64,000 nucleotides of DNA, taken from an uncultured Hyphomicrobiales bacterium. GTDB lineage: Bacteria; Pseudomonadota; Alphaproteobacteria; Rhizobiales; Beijerinckiaceae. The stretch lies in assembly GCA_903847605.1 (NCBI GenBank), contig CAINED010000036.1, positions 1 to 64,000 of the forward strand. The letters run 5' to 3'. A program made the position numbers and the translations under genes. Below are positions 45,085 through 54,380 of this stretch, piece by piece. The stretch's first letter is position 1; each line of letters begins with the position of its first letter. Under the pieces are notes generated by a model. That model was not told the DNA's origin, ran no database searches, and saw nothing but the letters and a program-made list of their open reading frames with translations.

Positions 45085-46095
45085 TCAATTCGCGCTGGCG
45101 CGCGACTTGACGAAAGCAACCACCTTTTCAAGCGCGAGTTTGCCGGCTTCATCCAGCGTGAACTGATATTCGTGGTTAAGCGGCGGCTGGCGATTGTCCG
45201 GGAAATAGAGTTCCTCGACAGCGACACCCTTGCCGCGCAGCGCCGCCGCCATCGCTTTCGACTGCGGCGCAAGCGGATCGGCGTTTCCGACCGAAATGAA
45301 CGTGGGCGGAAAAGCCGGCGTCACGTCGCGAACGATCGAGAGGCGCGCGAAGGCCTTGTCGTTCTCAAAATCCTTGCGGCCACTATAGGCCCAGACGACC
45401 GTCCGCAGAAAGAAGCCGAGCGGACCGTCGAAGTTGACCATGCCGAGGTCGTAAGGACCACAGAACAGGATCGCGCCAACGAGGCGATCTGCGGGCATGC
45501 CGGCTTCGATCCCAATTTCCTTAGCGTAGTCTTGCGATGTAACGACATTGGCGACCTGCGCGGCAATTTGCGCGCCAGCGGAATCTCCAGCAATAATGAC
45601 GCGGCTGGTGTCGAAGCCGAGTGACCCCCCGTTTTCCTGGAGATATCGAAGCGCGCGATTCACTTGCCGCACGGGGGTCGGATAGGTCGCGCCGGGCGCA
45701 ATCGTGTAGCCAACGGCAACAGCGGGAATGCCGCGTCCTGCAAGCACTTTCAGATAATTCCTGACATCGAGCTTGCTGCCATAGACCCATGCGCCACCGT
45801 GTATCCAGACGACAACGGGTCCTGCATGCTGATTCCCGGCAGGCGGCAAAAATACATCGAGGCTGACCGAGGGATCGGCGGGGTCATAGGCGATGTCGAG
45901 GCGCTCGATCACGTCTTTCGGAACATGCGGCTCCAGCGCGCGCGATGCAGCGTTCGCGCCATAGCCGAACAGCGCGCGAATGATGGCGACGCCCGGAGTT
46001 GGGCTCATGATCGCCCACAAGCCCAGGATGATGGCAAGGCTCAGAACAAGCGCGAGAAGCGAACCCGTAAAGCGCAGGACTCTTGGAGCGCGCAT
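45085..46095 (-). CDS. Alpha/beta hydrolase, HSL-type esterase, membrane-anchored
   Basis: A 336-residue protein. An N-terminal transmembrane segment (about 10-32) anchors it. The hydrolase has the oxyanion motif VVVWIHGGAWVYGS near 95, the nucleophile in VIIAGDSAGAQIAAQVA near 165, an Asp in GNADPLAPQS near 275, and His in PPLNHEYQF near 308. HGGAW places it with hormone-sensitive-lipase-like esterases. The substrate is unknown. Convergent with the MFS gene. Confidence 0.82.
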   Translation of the reverse strand: MRAPRVLRFTGSLLALVLSLAIILGLWAIMSPTPGVAIIRALFGYGANAASRALEPHVPKDVIERLDIAYDPADPSVSLDVFLPPAGNQHAGPVVVWIHGGAWVYGSKLDVRNYLKVLAGRGIPAVAVGYTIAPGATYPTPVRQVNRALRYLQENGGSLGFDTSRVIIAGDSAGAQIAAQVANVVTSQDYAKEIGIEAGMPADRLVGAILFCGPYDLGMVNFDGPLGFFLRTVVWAYSGRKDFENDKAFARLSIVRDVTPAFPPTFISVGNADPLAPQSKAMAAALRGKGVAVEELYFPDNRQPPLNHEYQFTLDEAGKLALEKVVAFVKSRASAN

Positions 46096-46255
46096 GACAT
46101 CTCCATCCGTTAATCGGAGCGAGACGATGTTATTACAGTCAGGCTCTCGCTGAAAACAGAATAGTTTTTGCGCCCGATTTCGCGCAGATGTCGCCCGGCA
46201 GGCAGATGAGATGCAGCCGAAGCCTGCTTCAGTCGAATCCTACCGATGCAGAAGC

Positions 46256-46591
46256 CTAGATATCCCGGTCGCGTTTTTCCGGATCGACTGCGACTTCGAT
46301 ATGCGCGGCGTCGGCATCGTCCTCCTCGTCGAGGATGAGCACAGCGCCCGACGCATCGTCGTCCTTTTCCTTTTCCGCAGGAAATTCCGCGTCCTCATCC
46401 ACCGCTTCAACGACGGCGGGCTTGAACGGCGTGAATCTGCGCGGTCCGCGCACCGGCCGCGGCGGCGGCGGCGGCGCAACGTACAGTTCCGCCTGACACA
46501 TCGGACAGATGATGGGATCGCGATTGAGGTCGAAAAAGCGCGCCTGACAGTGCGCGCACACTCTTTTTACGCCGGCGGTTGAAATGTTCAT
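46256..46591 (-). CDS. FYDLN acid domain (TIGR02300) protein
   Basis: A 111-residue protein begins with a zinc-ribbon-like segment, RVCAHCQARFFDLNRDPIIC then PMCQ (C-x2-C ... C-x2-C). F-DLN-R is the hallmark of the family. A proline-rich linker and a very acidic tail (DEEDDADAAHIEVAVDPEK) follow. The family is restricted to Alphaproteobacteria, is near-universal there and has no known function. It is not in an operon. Confidence 0.88.
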   Translation of the reverse strand: MNISTAGVKRVCAHCQARFFDLNRDPIICPMCQAELYVAPPPPPRPVRGPRRFTPFKPAVVEAVDEDAEFPAEKEKDDDASGAVLILDEEDDADAAHIEVAVDPEKRDRDI

Positions 46592-46689
46592 TCATTCCAT
46601 TACACCGGAACGACGCAGATAGATACAGGAAACGCCGTGGCAGCGGGCTGCACGCGGACAAGTTCACCACAAGCCAGGCTGCTCCCGGG

Positions 46690-46989
46690 TCACCAGCGAC
46701 CGATGCGCCAGCGATTTCCCCAGCCATTATTCCCTCCGGAAATCAAGCCGGCGACAAAGAGCAACACGATAGCGCCGATGGTGGCGTGGACGATCGCGCT
46801 TACCATTCCCGCGCCAAGCCGCACGCCAAGCCGCGGCAGCAGCCAGCTCGCGACAAGCGCACCGAGGATGCCGACAATAATATTGCCGATCAGACCAAAG
46901 CCGCCGCCGCGCATGATGCGGCCTGCGAGCCACCCGGCAATCAGGCCGACGAGCAGAATGGTGAGAAGACTTTCGTTCGACATGTTCAT
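46690..46989 (-). CDS. GlsB/YeaQ/YmgE-family stress-response membrane protein
   Basis: A 99-residue membrane protein with three helices and the transglycosylase-associated family pattern: LLVGLIAGWLAGRIMRGGGF then LIGNIIVGILGALVASWLL, followed by IVHATIGAIVLLFVAGLI. It resembles YeaQ and Asp-rich stress-induced proteins; molecular role unknown. ATG 46989 is the only sensible start; the longer open frame upstream is not protein-like. It is separated from yaiI by 121 bases. Confidence 0.8.
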   Translation of the reverse strand: MNMSNESLLTILLVGLIAGWLAGRIMRGGGFGLIGNIIVGILGALVASWLLPRLGVRLGAGMVSAIVHATIGAIVLLFVAGLISGGNNGWGNRWRIGRW

Positions 46990-47110
46990 GTTGCCCGGCC
47001 CCTGCTGAAAATCTGTGACGGCGCAATGCGCCCGCAAACTGACAACCGCGGCCAAGCCTGCAAGTTCCATCTGAAACTCGACAGGAGTGCTTTTTCTGAG
47101 TGGTTCTGGT

Positions 47111-47602
47111 TCAGGCGCGATGCCCTGCGCGCTTGAATCGCACGATCGCAAGGTCCAGCGCCGACAAGAAGGCCGAACGGTCGCGCGATGAAAACGCTTT
47201 GGGGCCTCCGGTGACGGCGCCCTGCTCACGCAGATCCTGCATGAGATTGCGTGTCGCCAGCGCCATGCCGATGGAGCTTTCGCTGAATGCCTTGCCGGTC
47301 GGCGCGATAACATTCGCGCCTTTCTTGATCGCGCGCGCCGCCAGCGGAATATCGGTGGTGATCACGATGCTGCCTGTCCCTGCGCGTTCGACAATCCAGT
47401 CGTCGGCGACGTCGGGCCCGGCGCTGACGACGATGCGCTCGATCAGCGGCTCTCGCGGAACGTTGATGAAGGCATTGGCGACGACGAATGTCTTCACGCC
47501 GTGGCGGGCTGCGACCTTGTAAACCTCGTCCTTCACCGGACAGGCATCGGCATCGACGTAGATGACTATGGATGGCGCTGGCGCGACTTCATTCGCGGTC
47601 AT
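47111..47602 (-). CDS. yaiI: YaiI/YqxD (UPF0178) family protein
   Basis: A 163-residue PIN-like fold protein. [41 protein letters not shown] and [19 protein letters not shown] mark the family. The conserved Asp residues suggest a nuclease-like metal site, but activity is unproven. It overlaps the preceding rlmE gene by 14 bases and is the last gene of ppx-rlmE-yaiI. Confidence 0.88.
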   Translation of the reverse strand: MTANEVAPAPSIVIYVDADACPVKDEVYKVAARHGVKTFVVANAFINVPREPLIERIVVSAGPDVADDWIVERAGTGSIVITTDIPLAARAIKKGANVIAPTGKAFSESSIGMALATRNLMQDLREQGAVTGGPKAFSSRDRSAFLSALDLAIVRFKRAGHRA

Positions 47603-48368
47603 CGTGTCCAGCTTCGTCGCTCACGTCCGATTTCGGCCTGAAACCCTTGAACCCCGTCGCGAGCACATAGAGTTCGGCGCTATCGGCGCGGCTTGCCTTG
47701 GGCTTGACGTGCCGCACGACGCTAAAGCTTTGTTTCAGCGTCGCCAGCAAGTGGTTCTCGGTGCCGCCCTGAAACATTTTCGCGAGGAAGAATCCGCCGG
47801 GCTTCAAGACCTCGCAGGCGAATTCGATGGCGATTTCGCCCAGATGCACGATGCGCAGATGATCGGTCTTCTTGTGGCCGGTCGTATTCGCGGCCATGTC
47901 TGATATCACGGCGTCGGCGCGGCGGTCGCCACCGTCGGCAGCCAGCATGTCCTTGAGGCGTTGCGGCGCTGTCTCGTCGAGGAAATCCATGACCGTTAAT
48001 TCGACGCCGGGAATGGGGTCGATATCGAGAAGGTCGATACCTATCACCCTGCCCTTGCGAGCGCCTGCGCCGTCTATGCTTCCGACGCGCTTTGCGGCGA
48101 CCTGCGCCCAGCCGCCGGGCGCTGCGCCGAGGTCGACGATCTTCATGCCCGGCTTCAACAGTTTGTAGCGGTCGTCGATCTCGATGAGCTTGAAAGCCGC
48201 GCGCGAGCGCCATCCCTCGATCTTCGCCTTGGCGACATAGGGATCGTTGAGCTGGCGGTCCAGCCAGAGCGTTGAAGAATGCGACCGCCGATGCGACGTC
48301 TTCACACGCTGCTTCAGGGAGCGCCCGCCCTCGCGGCCGCTGCCGCCGCCGGAGTTATCCGCGGTCAT
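47589..48368 (-). CDS. rlmE: 23S rRNA (uridine-2'-O-)-methyltransferase RlmE (FtsJ)
   Basis: A 259-residue protein. A basic N-terminus (residues 1-40, Ser/Arg-rich) is followed by the RrmJ fold with [34 protein letters not shown] and the SAM-binding [17 protein letters not shown]. Also visible are [14 protein letters not shown] with the catalytic Asp and [12 protein letters not shown] with the catalytic Lys. It methylates 23S U2552 in the peptidyl transferase loop. ATG 48368 overlaps the Ppx stop (ATGA), so it is coupled to the upstream gene. Confidence 0.92.
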   Translation of the reverse strand: MTADNSGGGSGREGGRSLKQRVKTSHRRSHSSTLWLDRQLNDPYVAKAKIEGWRSRAAFKLIEIDDRYKLLKPGMKIVDLGAAPGGWAQVAAKRVGSIDGAGARKGRVIGIDLLDIDPIPGVELTVMDFLDETAPQRLKDMLAADGGDRRADAVISDMAANTTGHKKTDHLRIVHLGEIAIEFACEVLKPGGFFLAKMFQGGTENHLLATLKQSFSVVRHVKPKASRADSAELYVLATGFKGFRPKSDVSDEAGHDDRE

Positions 48369-49453
48369 GGTGTCGTTCCGCGCCACACGCGGTCGGCGCT
48401 CATCAATTGCATCAGAATCCCCTCGCGCAAACCGCGGTCCGCGATGCGGATGCGGTCGCTCGGAAAACATCGGCGGATCGCTTCGAAAATCGCGCAGCCG
48501 GCCAGCACGAGATCGGCGCGCTCATGGCCTATGCATCCGTTGGCGGCGCGTTCCTCGTAGGTCATGTCGCGTAGCAAGTCCATGGCGTCAGAGACTTCAT
48601 CATTACTCATCCAGAGACCGTCGACCTGCCTTCGGTCGTAACGCAGCAGGCCCAAATGCACGCCCGCCAGCGTGGTGACCGTGCCGGAGGTGCCGAGCAG
48701 GTGAAACCGCATGCAGCGGTCCTCTTGCTCCACCTGCGCCACGAAAGCGTCGAGCTGGTCCGAGACGTAATTCACCATCGCCTCGAAGATGCGGGCGTCG
48801 ACCTGTTTGCCACCGAAGCGTTCGGACAGCGTAACAACGCCAAGCTGCAGCGAAGTCCAGGCGCGGATGCGCGATTCCAATGCGTGTGGCTGGGGTCCGC
48901 TGCCCTTTCGCGCCAGCCAGACGACTTCGGTCGAGCCGCCGCCGATGTCGAACAGCAGGATCGACTGCGCTTCCTGATCGACCAGCGCGGCGCAGCCGGC
49001 GGCCGCGAGGTGGGCTTCCGTGCGGCGGTCGATGATTTCCAGCTCGAGTCCGAGGCTGAGGCGTACGCGTTCGAGAAATTCGCCGCCGTTGCTGGCGGCG
49101 CGGCAGGCCTCCGTCGCAATCAGGCGCGCACGGTCGACACCGCGCATCTCCATCTTTTCCCGGCAGACACTCAGAGCCGACAGCGTCCGGTTGATGGCCG
49201 CCTCGGAGAGTTCGCCGCTCTGGCCCAGGCCCTCGCCGAGTCTCACAATACGGGAGAACGCGTCGATGATGCGGAACCCTTCGCGGCCGGGCCGGGCGAT
49301 GAGCAGGCGGCAGTTGTTGGTGCCGAGGTCGAGCGCGGCATAGGTGTGCCTTCCGGAATGCCCGCCGCCATAGGGCGCCGGCCCGGACGCAATCGTCCCG
49401 TTCAACACGGCAGGCGAGGCCGCGTCCGGGCTCCCGGTCCGCTCGCTCGTCAC
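48365..49453 (-). CDS. Ppx/GppA-family phosphatase
   Basis: A 362-residue protein of the exopolyphosphatase/pppGpp phosphatase family. [20 protein letters not shown] is the actin-like phosphate-1 motif; [14 protein letters not shown] is the phosphate-2 motif; [13 protein letters not shown] is the adenosine-like motif. It hydrolyses inorganic polyphosphate or pppGpp. The GTG at 49453 has GAGAGG about ten bases upstream and is preferred over two ATGs (49555, 49516) without sites. First gene of an overlapping ppx-rlmE-yaiI operon, linking alarmone/polyphosphate metabolism to ribosome maturation. Confidence 0.85.
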   Translation of the reverse strand: MTSERTGSPDAASPAVLNGTIASGPAPYGGGHSGRHTYAALDLGTNNCRLLIARPGREGFRIIDAFSRIVRLGEGLGQSGELSEAAINRTLSALSVCREKMEMRGVDRARLIATEACRAASNGGEFLERVRLSLGLELEIIDRRTEAHLAAAGCAALVDQEAQSILLFDIGGGSTEVVWLARKGSGPQPHALESRIRAWTSLQLGVVTLSERFGGKQVDARIFEAMVNYVSDQLDAFVAQVEQEDRCMRFHLLGTSGTVTTLAGVHLGLLRYDRRQVDGLWMSNDEVSDAMDLLRDMTYEERAANGCIGHERADLVLAGCAIFEAIRRCFPSDRIRIADRGLREGILMQLMSADRVWRGTTP

Positions 49454-49577
49454 TTCCCAAACCTCTCGGGCGCCGGGGCCACGAGAGAGCCGGGCTCGCG
49501 CAGCGCCTATTCGCATACAATGTAACAACAGGCGGGCCGGATTGCCAATGCACAAGCTGGACTGGAAGTGGCGCGGC

Positions 49578-50039
49578 TCAGTCGAAGCCGAGAACGATGG
49601 TTTCCGCTGCGACGGCCGCGCGGATCTTTCCGTCCGTCTCGACTTCCACGGTCGACTCCCATGTCAGACGCACCCCGCCCTCGATCGATTCGGCGTTTTT
49701 CAGCGTCTGGCGCAGGCGGATGCGGTCCCCGGCGTGCACGGGCGCGATGTAACGGATGCGGTTCGAGCCATAATTGATGGCGCGGGCGCGGTTGCGGATC
49801 GACAGAACGGAACGGCCAAGCTGGGGCATCAGGGACAGGGTCAGGTAGCCATGGGCGATGGTCCGCCCGCCGGGAATCTCGCGCCTTGCCCGCTCGACAT
49901 CGACATGAATCCACTGGTGATCGCCTGTGGCGTCGGCAAAGGTGTCGATGATTTCCTGCGTGACGGTGAGCCAATCGCCGACGCCGATCTCCTTGCCGGC
50001 ATAAGGCAGGAGGTCCGTGGGTTTTTCGACTTCTAGCAT
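49578..50039 (-). CDS. MaoC-like hot-dog dehydratase
   Basis: A 153-residue protein with the MaoC/NodN motif FADATGDHQWIHVDVERARRE, in which Asp and His are the hydratase catalytic pair, and IAHGYLTLSLMPQL. It hydrates 2-enoyl-CoA. The family is widespread in Hyphomicrobiales, where it includes NodN-type proteins. It ends 124 bases from the start of ppx and is not obviously in an operon. Confidence 0.88.
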   Translation of the reverse strand: MLEVEKPTDLLPYAGKEIGVGDWLTVTQEIIDTFADATGDHQWIHVDVERARREIPGGRTIAHGYLTLSLMPQLGRSVLSIRNRARAINYGSNRIRYIAPVHAGDRIRLRQTLKNAESIEGGVRLTWESTVEVETDGKIRAAVAAETIVLGFD

Positions 50040-50211
50040 TGTTTCCTCCGGGATATTCGTTCTTGCGCCAGCATAGCCAATTCCCGGCCGTCACCCAAAG
50101 GCGTCTCAATCTGCGGTTTTCGCATGGTCTGCCGGCAAATGACGGGGTGCACCGCACGCCCATTATGATGTAGGGGCTGCGCAACACGTTTTGTCCCGGA
50201 ACTTTCGGCCC

Positions 50212-51426
50212 ATGACCAGCACGACCGCCACCGTCGGCAGTACACCCCGACGCGAACTCTGGACGCTCAGCCTCGTCGGCGCGGTCCACCTCGTCAGCCA
50301 TTTCTACTGGCTCGTCTTCATTCCGCTGCTGCCAATGCTGAAAGACCTGCTGCAGGTCTCTTACGTGCAGCTCGGGTTCGCGCTGACGCTGATGAACGTC
50401 GTCTCGGCGCTTACGCAGGCGCCAACGGGCTTTCTGGTCGACCGCTTCGGTCCACGGCTCCTGCTTCTCTTAGGCGTAGCGCTGGGAGCCGCGGGCTTTA
50501 CTCTGCTGGGCCTCTTCCCGACTTATCCCGTCATGCTGGTGTCCGTGGTTCTCGTCGGCCTCGGCAACGCTGTCTATCACCCCGCCGACTTCTCGATCCT
50601 GTCGCGCGAAATGAGCGCTGCGCGCATGGGGCGCGCCTATTCCGTCCATGCCTTCACCGGCTATCTCGGTTTTGCAGCTGCGCCGCCCGTCGTTCTGGCG
50701 CTGACCTACTATGGCGGGCCACAGTTTGCGTTGATCGTCAGCGCAATCATTGGCGTCGTCATCGCCTTGCCTCTCCTGCCCGAAGTCCCGGGCGAGCGGC
50801 GCGCCGTCAATACCGCGCGGAAAACGCCGGTGGCTCGCACGCCGGCGCGCGCCTTGCTTTCGCCAGCCATTCTGGCGCTGACCTTCATGTTCACGATGCT
50901 GAGCCTTTCGACCAACATCATGCAGACCTACATGGTGGTCGCGCTCGAAGGCATGCTCGGCGCACCGCAATCCCTCGGGAACATCGCGCTGACGACGTTC
51001 CTCTTCATGACGGTCGGCGGCATCCTCATGGGCGGCCTCATCGCCGACAGGGCCAGAGCGCAATCCCATGTCGCAGCCGGCGGTTTCGCTCTGGCGGCGC
51101 TTTGCGTCCTGATGCTCGCAATCTTCCGCCCGCAGGGCTATGCGGCCGTGGCGTTACTTGGCGTCACCGGCTTTCTCTCGGGCATCATCGTTCCCTCGCG
51201 CGATCTGCTGGTGAAGGCCGCGGCGCCGGCCGATGCAGTCGGCCGCGTATTCGGCATCGTCACGACCGGCTTCAACTTCGGCGGCATCATCGGACCGCCC
51301 ATCGGCGGCGCGCTTCTCGATCACCGCATGCCCGAGTGGATTTTCTTCATTTCCGCTGTATTCATGGCGGTCACCATCGCCGTGGCGCTGGCAGTCGACA
51401 AACAGGCAGCCCGCAAAAACAGTTGA
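50212..51426 (+). CDS. MFS transporter
   Basis: A 404-residue protein with about 12 helices. SFYWLVFIPLLPMLKDLLQV and APTGFLVDRFGPRLLLLLG (motif A) identify the MFS. VLVGLGNAVYHPADFSILS in helix 4 is close to the fosmidomycin/nitrate-type subgroup. Substrate unknown. The ATG at 50212 has only a weak site. It ends 17 bases before the signal-less binding protein gene, so the two are probably cotranscribed. Confidence 0.82.
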   Translation: MTSTTATVGSTPRRELWTLSLVGAVHLVSHFYWLVFIPLLPMLKDLLQVSYVQLGFALTLMNVVSALTQAPTGFLVDRFGPRLLLLLGVALGAAGFTLLGLFPTYPVMLVSVVLVGLGNAVYHPADFSILSREMSAARMGRAYSVHAFTGYLGFAAAPPVVLALTYYGGPQFALIVSAIIGVVIALPLLPEVPGERRAVNTARKTPVARTPARALLSPAILALTFMFTMLSLSTNIMQTYMVVALEGMLGAPQSLGNIALTTFLFMTVGGILMGGLIADRARAQSHVAAGGFALAALCVLMLAIFRPQGYAAVALLGVTGFLSGIIVPSRDLLVKAAAPADAVGRVFGIVTTGFNFGGIIGPPIGGALLDHRMPEWIFFISAVFMAVTIAVALAVDKQAARKNS

Positions 51427-51443
51427 ATTCATCAGGGGGAAAC

Positions 51444-52175
51444 ATGACCGACACGAAAGCCATTGCAGACCTTGCGCCGAATGGCGTTCTTCGTGCGGCC
51501 ATCAACCTTTCCAATCCCCTGCTGGTGACGGGGAAGGCTGCGAATGGCGATCCGCAGGGCGTTTCCCCTGATATGGCGAAAGCCATCGCCGAAAAGCTCG
51601 GCGTGCGCCTCCAATACGTCACCTATGCGTCGCCGGGCGAACTTGCCGACGGCATGGCGAAGGGCGAATGGGACATCGGCCTCATCGCCGTCGAGCCCGC
51701 GCGCGCAGAAACGATCTGCTTCTCGCCCGCCTATGTGGAAATCGAGGCGACCTATCTCGTGCCGGAAAATTCCCGCTTTCAGAAAATCGAGGATGTCGAC
51801 AGCAAGGGCACGCGTATCGCGATCTCCGCGCGCAGCGCCTACGACCTCTATCTCACGCGCACGCTGAAACATGCCGAACTCATTCGAGCGCAGGGCCTCT
51901 CGGTTGCAGCTAAAATGTATGGCGAGGAGAAGCTCGATGCGCTGGCGGGCCTGCGCCCTGCCCTGCTCGACGACGCCAAGATATATCCGGGCTCGCGCAT
52001 CCTGCCGGGCCAGTTTACCGCAGTGCAACAGGCGATAGGTTGCAATCCCAAGGGCAAGGCTGGCGCGGAATTCATTCACGGCTTTGTCGAAGCTTCGAAG
52101 AAAAATGGCTTCATCGCCAGCCTCATCGAAAAGCATGGGGTAACTAGCAGACTTGGGGTCGCAGGCCTCGTCTGA
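51444..52175 (+). CDS. Solute-binding protein (family 3-type, PBP2) without signal peptide
   Basis: A 243-residue protein of the amino-acid-binding PBP2 fold (LRAAINLSNPLLVTGKA, GVSPDMAKAIAEKLGVRL, MAKGEWDIGLIAVEPARAE). It starts MTDTKAIADLAPNG with no hydrophobic signal, so the protein is probably cytosolic unless the true start lies upstream; AGGGGGAAAC right before the ATG supports the start. Most relatives are periplasmic. It follows an MFS gene, and a cytosolic sensor or enzyme role is possible. It is not the binding protein of the ABC importer that follows. Confidence 0.7.
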   Translation: MTDTKAIADLAPNGVLRAAINLSNPLLVTGKAANGDPQGVSPDMAKAIAEKLGVRLQYVTYASPGELADGMAKGEWDIGLIAVEPARAETICFSPAYVEIEATYLVPENSRFQKIEDVDSKGTRIAISARSAYDLYLTRTLKHAELIRAQGLSVAAKMYGEEKLDALAGLRPALLDDAKIYPGSRILPGQFTAVQQAIGCNPKGKAGAEFIHGFVEASKKNGFIASLIEKHGVTSRLGVAGLV

Positions 52176-52320
52176 TCGCAGGCTCCGTAATTCAGCCGGT
52201 GGACAAAGCCCGGCAAAGCGTCAAAATGCCCCCCGGACGGACCTTGCGAATGGCCTTCTGTTTTGGCTAGTTCGCAAGCCAATGAGGGATTGCGGCATCG
52301 GCGCCGCAACGGGAGGCAAC

Positions 52321-53490
52321 ATGAAAACTGCACTTTCCATGCTGGCGGCGACGGCGCTCGCAGCACTTTCTGCTCAGGCTACAACGGCGCAGGAAACTCT
52401 GAAAATCGGCGTGTTGCAGAGCTATTCCGGCATGACCGCCCTCGGCGGCACGCATACGGACATGGCAATCAAGCTGTTCCAGCAGAAATACGGCGACACG
52501 CCCGGCGGATTCAAACTTCAACTCGTCCGCCGCGATACCACCGGTCCGAACCCCGAAGTCGCCAAGCGCCTCGTCGGCGAAGTCGTAACGCGCGAGCGCG
52601 CGCAAATCCTCATCGGTCCTGACTTCACGCCGAACACATTGGCTGCCGCTCCAATTTTGACCGAAGCCAAAGTTCCCTCTTTTGTGACCGGCGCCGCGAC
52701 GACGGGTATCGTGGGCGAGCGCTCGCCTTATTCGGCGCGGACGTTCTTTGCGACCCCGCAATTGTGCAAGCCGCTGGCGGCCTATGCGGTCAAGCAGGGT
52801 TGGAACAAGATCTTCGTGGTCGCGGCCGACTTCGCGCCGGGACACGAATGCGAGAAGTTTTTCATCGCGGCGCTTAAGGAAGCAAACGGCACGCTTGCGG
52901 GCAATTTGCGCACGCCGCTTTCGAACCCGGAATATTCCGGCTACATCCAGCGCATTCGCGACGCCAAGCCCGATGCCGTGTTCATCTTCATGCCACTCGG
53001 CGAACTTTCCATCGGCATCGTGCGCGCAATCAACGACTCGGGCCTCAAGGCATCGGGTCTCAAGATCATGGGCACGGGCGACATCACCGACGAAGGCTAT
53101 GTCGATGCCGTGGGCGACGCGGCGCTCGGCGTGATCACGACAGGCATTTATTCGACCCAGCACAAATCGGCGTTGAACGAGGAATTCGTCAAAGGGTTCA
53201 TGCAACTGGGCGAGGGCAAGCATCGCGTCGGCTGGTCGGCCGTTTCGGCATGGGATGCGATGCGCATCATGTACGATGCGCTCGAATCCATGAAGGGCCA
53301 GAAGTTCGACCCGGACAAGTTCAAAGCCTTCGTCTACGGACACAAGTTCGAAAGTCCACGCGGTCCCGTACAGATCGACAAGAGCAACGGCGACATCATC
53401 CAGAACGTCTATATTCGTCGTGTCGAGCGTGTGAACGGCGTGCTGCACAACGTCGAGATCGAGACGATCCCGAACGTGCCGTTCAAGTAA
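52321..53490 (+). CDS. Branched-chain-type ABC transporter substrate-binding protein
   Basis: A 389-residue periplasmic protein with a signal peptide (ATALAALSAQATTAQ). The PBP1 fold follows with LKIGVLQSYSGMTALGGT, VRRDTTGPNPEVAKRL, ILIGPDFTPNTLAAAP and AAPILTEAKVPSFVTGA. Type-1 binding proteins of this HAAT class carry amino acids, amides, ureas or aromatic acids; the ligand is not evident. GGGAGGCAAC directly precedes the ATG. First gene of the SBP-LivH-LivM-LivG-LivF operon. Confidence 0.9.
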   Translation: MKTALSMLAATALAALSAQATTAQETLKIGVLQSYSGMTALGGTHTDMAIKLFQQKYGDTPGGFKLQLVRRDTTGPNPEVAKRLVGEVVTRERAQILIGPDFTPNTLAAAPILTEAKVPSFVTGAATTGIVGERSPYSARTFFATPQLCKPLAAYAVKQGWNKIFVVAADFAPGHECEKFFIAALKEANGTLAGNLRTPLSNPEYSGYIQRIRDAKPDAVFIFMPLGELSIGIVRAINDSGLKASGLKIMGTGDITDEGYVDAVGDAALGVITTGIYSTQHKSALNEEFVKGFMQLGEGKHRVGWSAVSAWDAMRIMYDALESMKGQKFDPDKFKAFVYGHKFESPRGPVQIDKSNGDIIQNVYIRRVERVNGVLHNVEIETIPNVPFK

Positions 53491-53516
53491 GCGCTTTAGA
53501 CAGTTCCGGTTCGCAT

Positions 53517-54380
53517 ATGGCGGCGATTCTTACTGTCCTGTTCAACGGCGTCGCCTATGGCTTCCTGCTGTTCGTCATGTCCGTCGGGCTTTCCGTCTCG
53601 CTGGGCATGATGAACTTCGTCAACCTCGCGCAGGCGAGCTTTTCCATGCTGGGCGGCTACATATTCGTAACCGCCCTGCAGGGGTACGGCATTCCCTTCA
53701 TGCTATGTCTGCCGATCGTTTTCTTTGCGGTCGCCATCGTCTCGGTCGTGCTGGAACGGCTGATCTTCCGTTATTTCTACAAGACCGACGATCTCACGCA
53801 GGTTCTGCTGACCATCGGCCTCGTCTTCATGTCGATCGCCATGGCGACCTATGTCTGGGGCGGCACATACCAGCGTTTCGACATGCCCGCGTGGATCATC
53901 GGCCAGAAAGACGTCTTCGGACTGACGCTCGAAACCTATCGCATCTTCCTCGTCGGCTTCGGCGCTGTCATGGCGGTGACGCTGATTTTCGGGCTCGAGC
54001 GCACGAATCTCGGCGCGATGGTTCGCGCCTGCGTCGATAACCGACGCGTTGCGACAGCCTGCGGGCTCAACACGGAGTTGATCTTCGCTTTCACCTTCGC
54101 CATCGGCGGCGGGCTTGCGGGCCTCGGCGGCGCGCTGTCCGCCAATCTTCTCGGGCTCGATCCGAATTTTCCGCTGCGTTATCTCGTTTATATCCTTATC
54201 GTCGTGTCCATCGGCGGCATGGGCACGATCACCGGCACGCTCGTCGCCTCGCTTGCGCTCGGCATCGCCGATGTGATGGGCAAATATTACGTGCCGCAAT
54301 TCGGCAGTTTTATCATCTACCTCCTCACTGTCATCGTTATGTTGTGGCGGCCGCACGGCCTGATGGGTAGAGGCGCATGA
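53517..54380 (+). CDS. livH: Branched-chain amino acid-type ABC permease LivH
   Basis: A 287-residue membrane protein with about eight helices and the permease pattern SVGLSVSLGMMNFVNLAQAS at its start, plus LGAMVRACVDNRRVATACGL (the EAA-type loop) and SIGGMGTITGTLVASLALG. Together with LivM it forms the channel. ATG at 53517, 27 bases after the SBP stop; its stop overlaps livM (ATGA). Confidence 0.92.
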   Translation: MAAILTVLFNGVAYGFLLFVMSVGLSVSLGMMNFVNLAQASFSMLGGYIFVTALQGYGIPFMLCLPIVFFAVAIVSVVLERLIFRYFYKTDDLTQVLLTIGLVFMSIAMATYVWGGTYQRFDMPAWIIGQKDVFGLTLETYRIFLVGFGAVMAVTLIFGLERTNLGAMVRACVDNRRVATACGLNTELIFAFTFAIGGGLAGLGGALSANLLGLDPNFPLRYLVYILIVVSIGGMGTITGTLVASLALGIADVMGKYYVPQFGSFIIYLLTVIVMLWRPHGLMGRGA

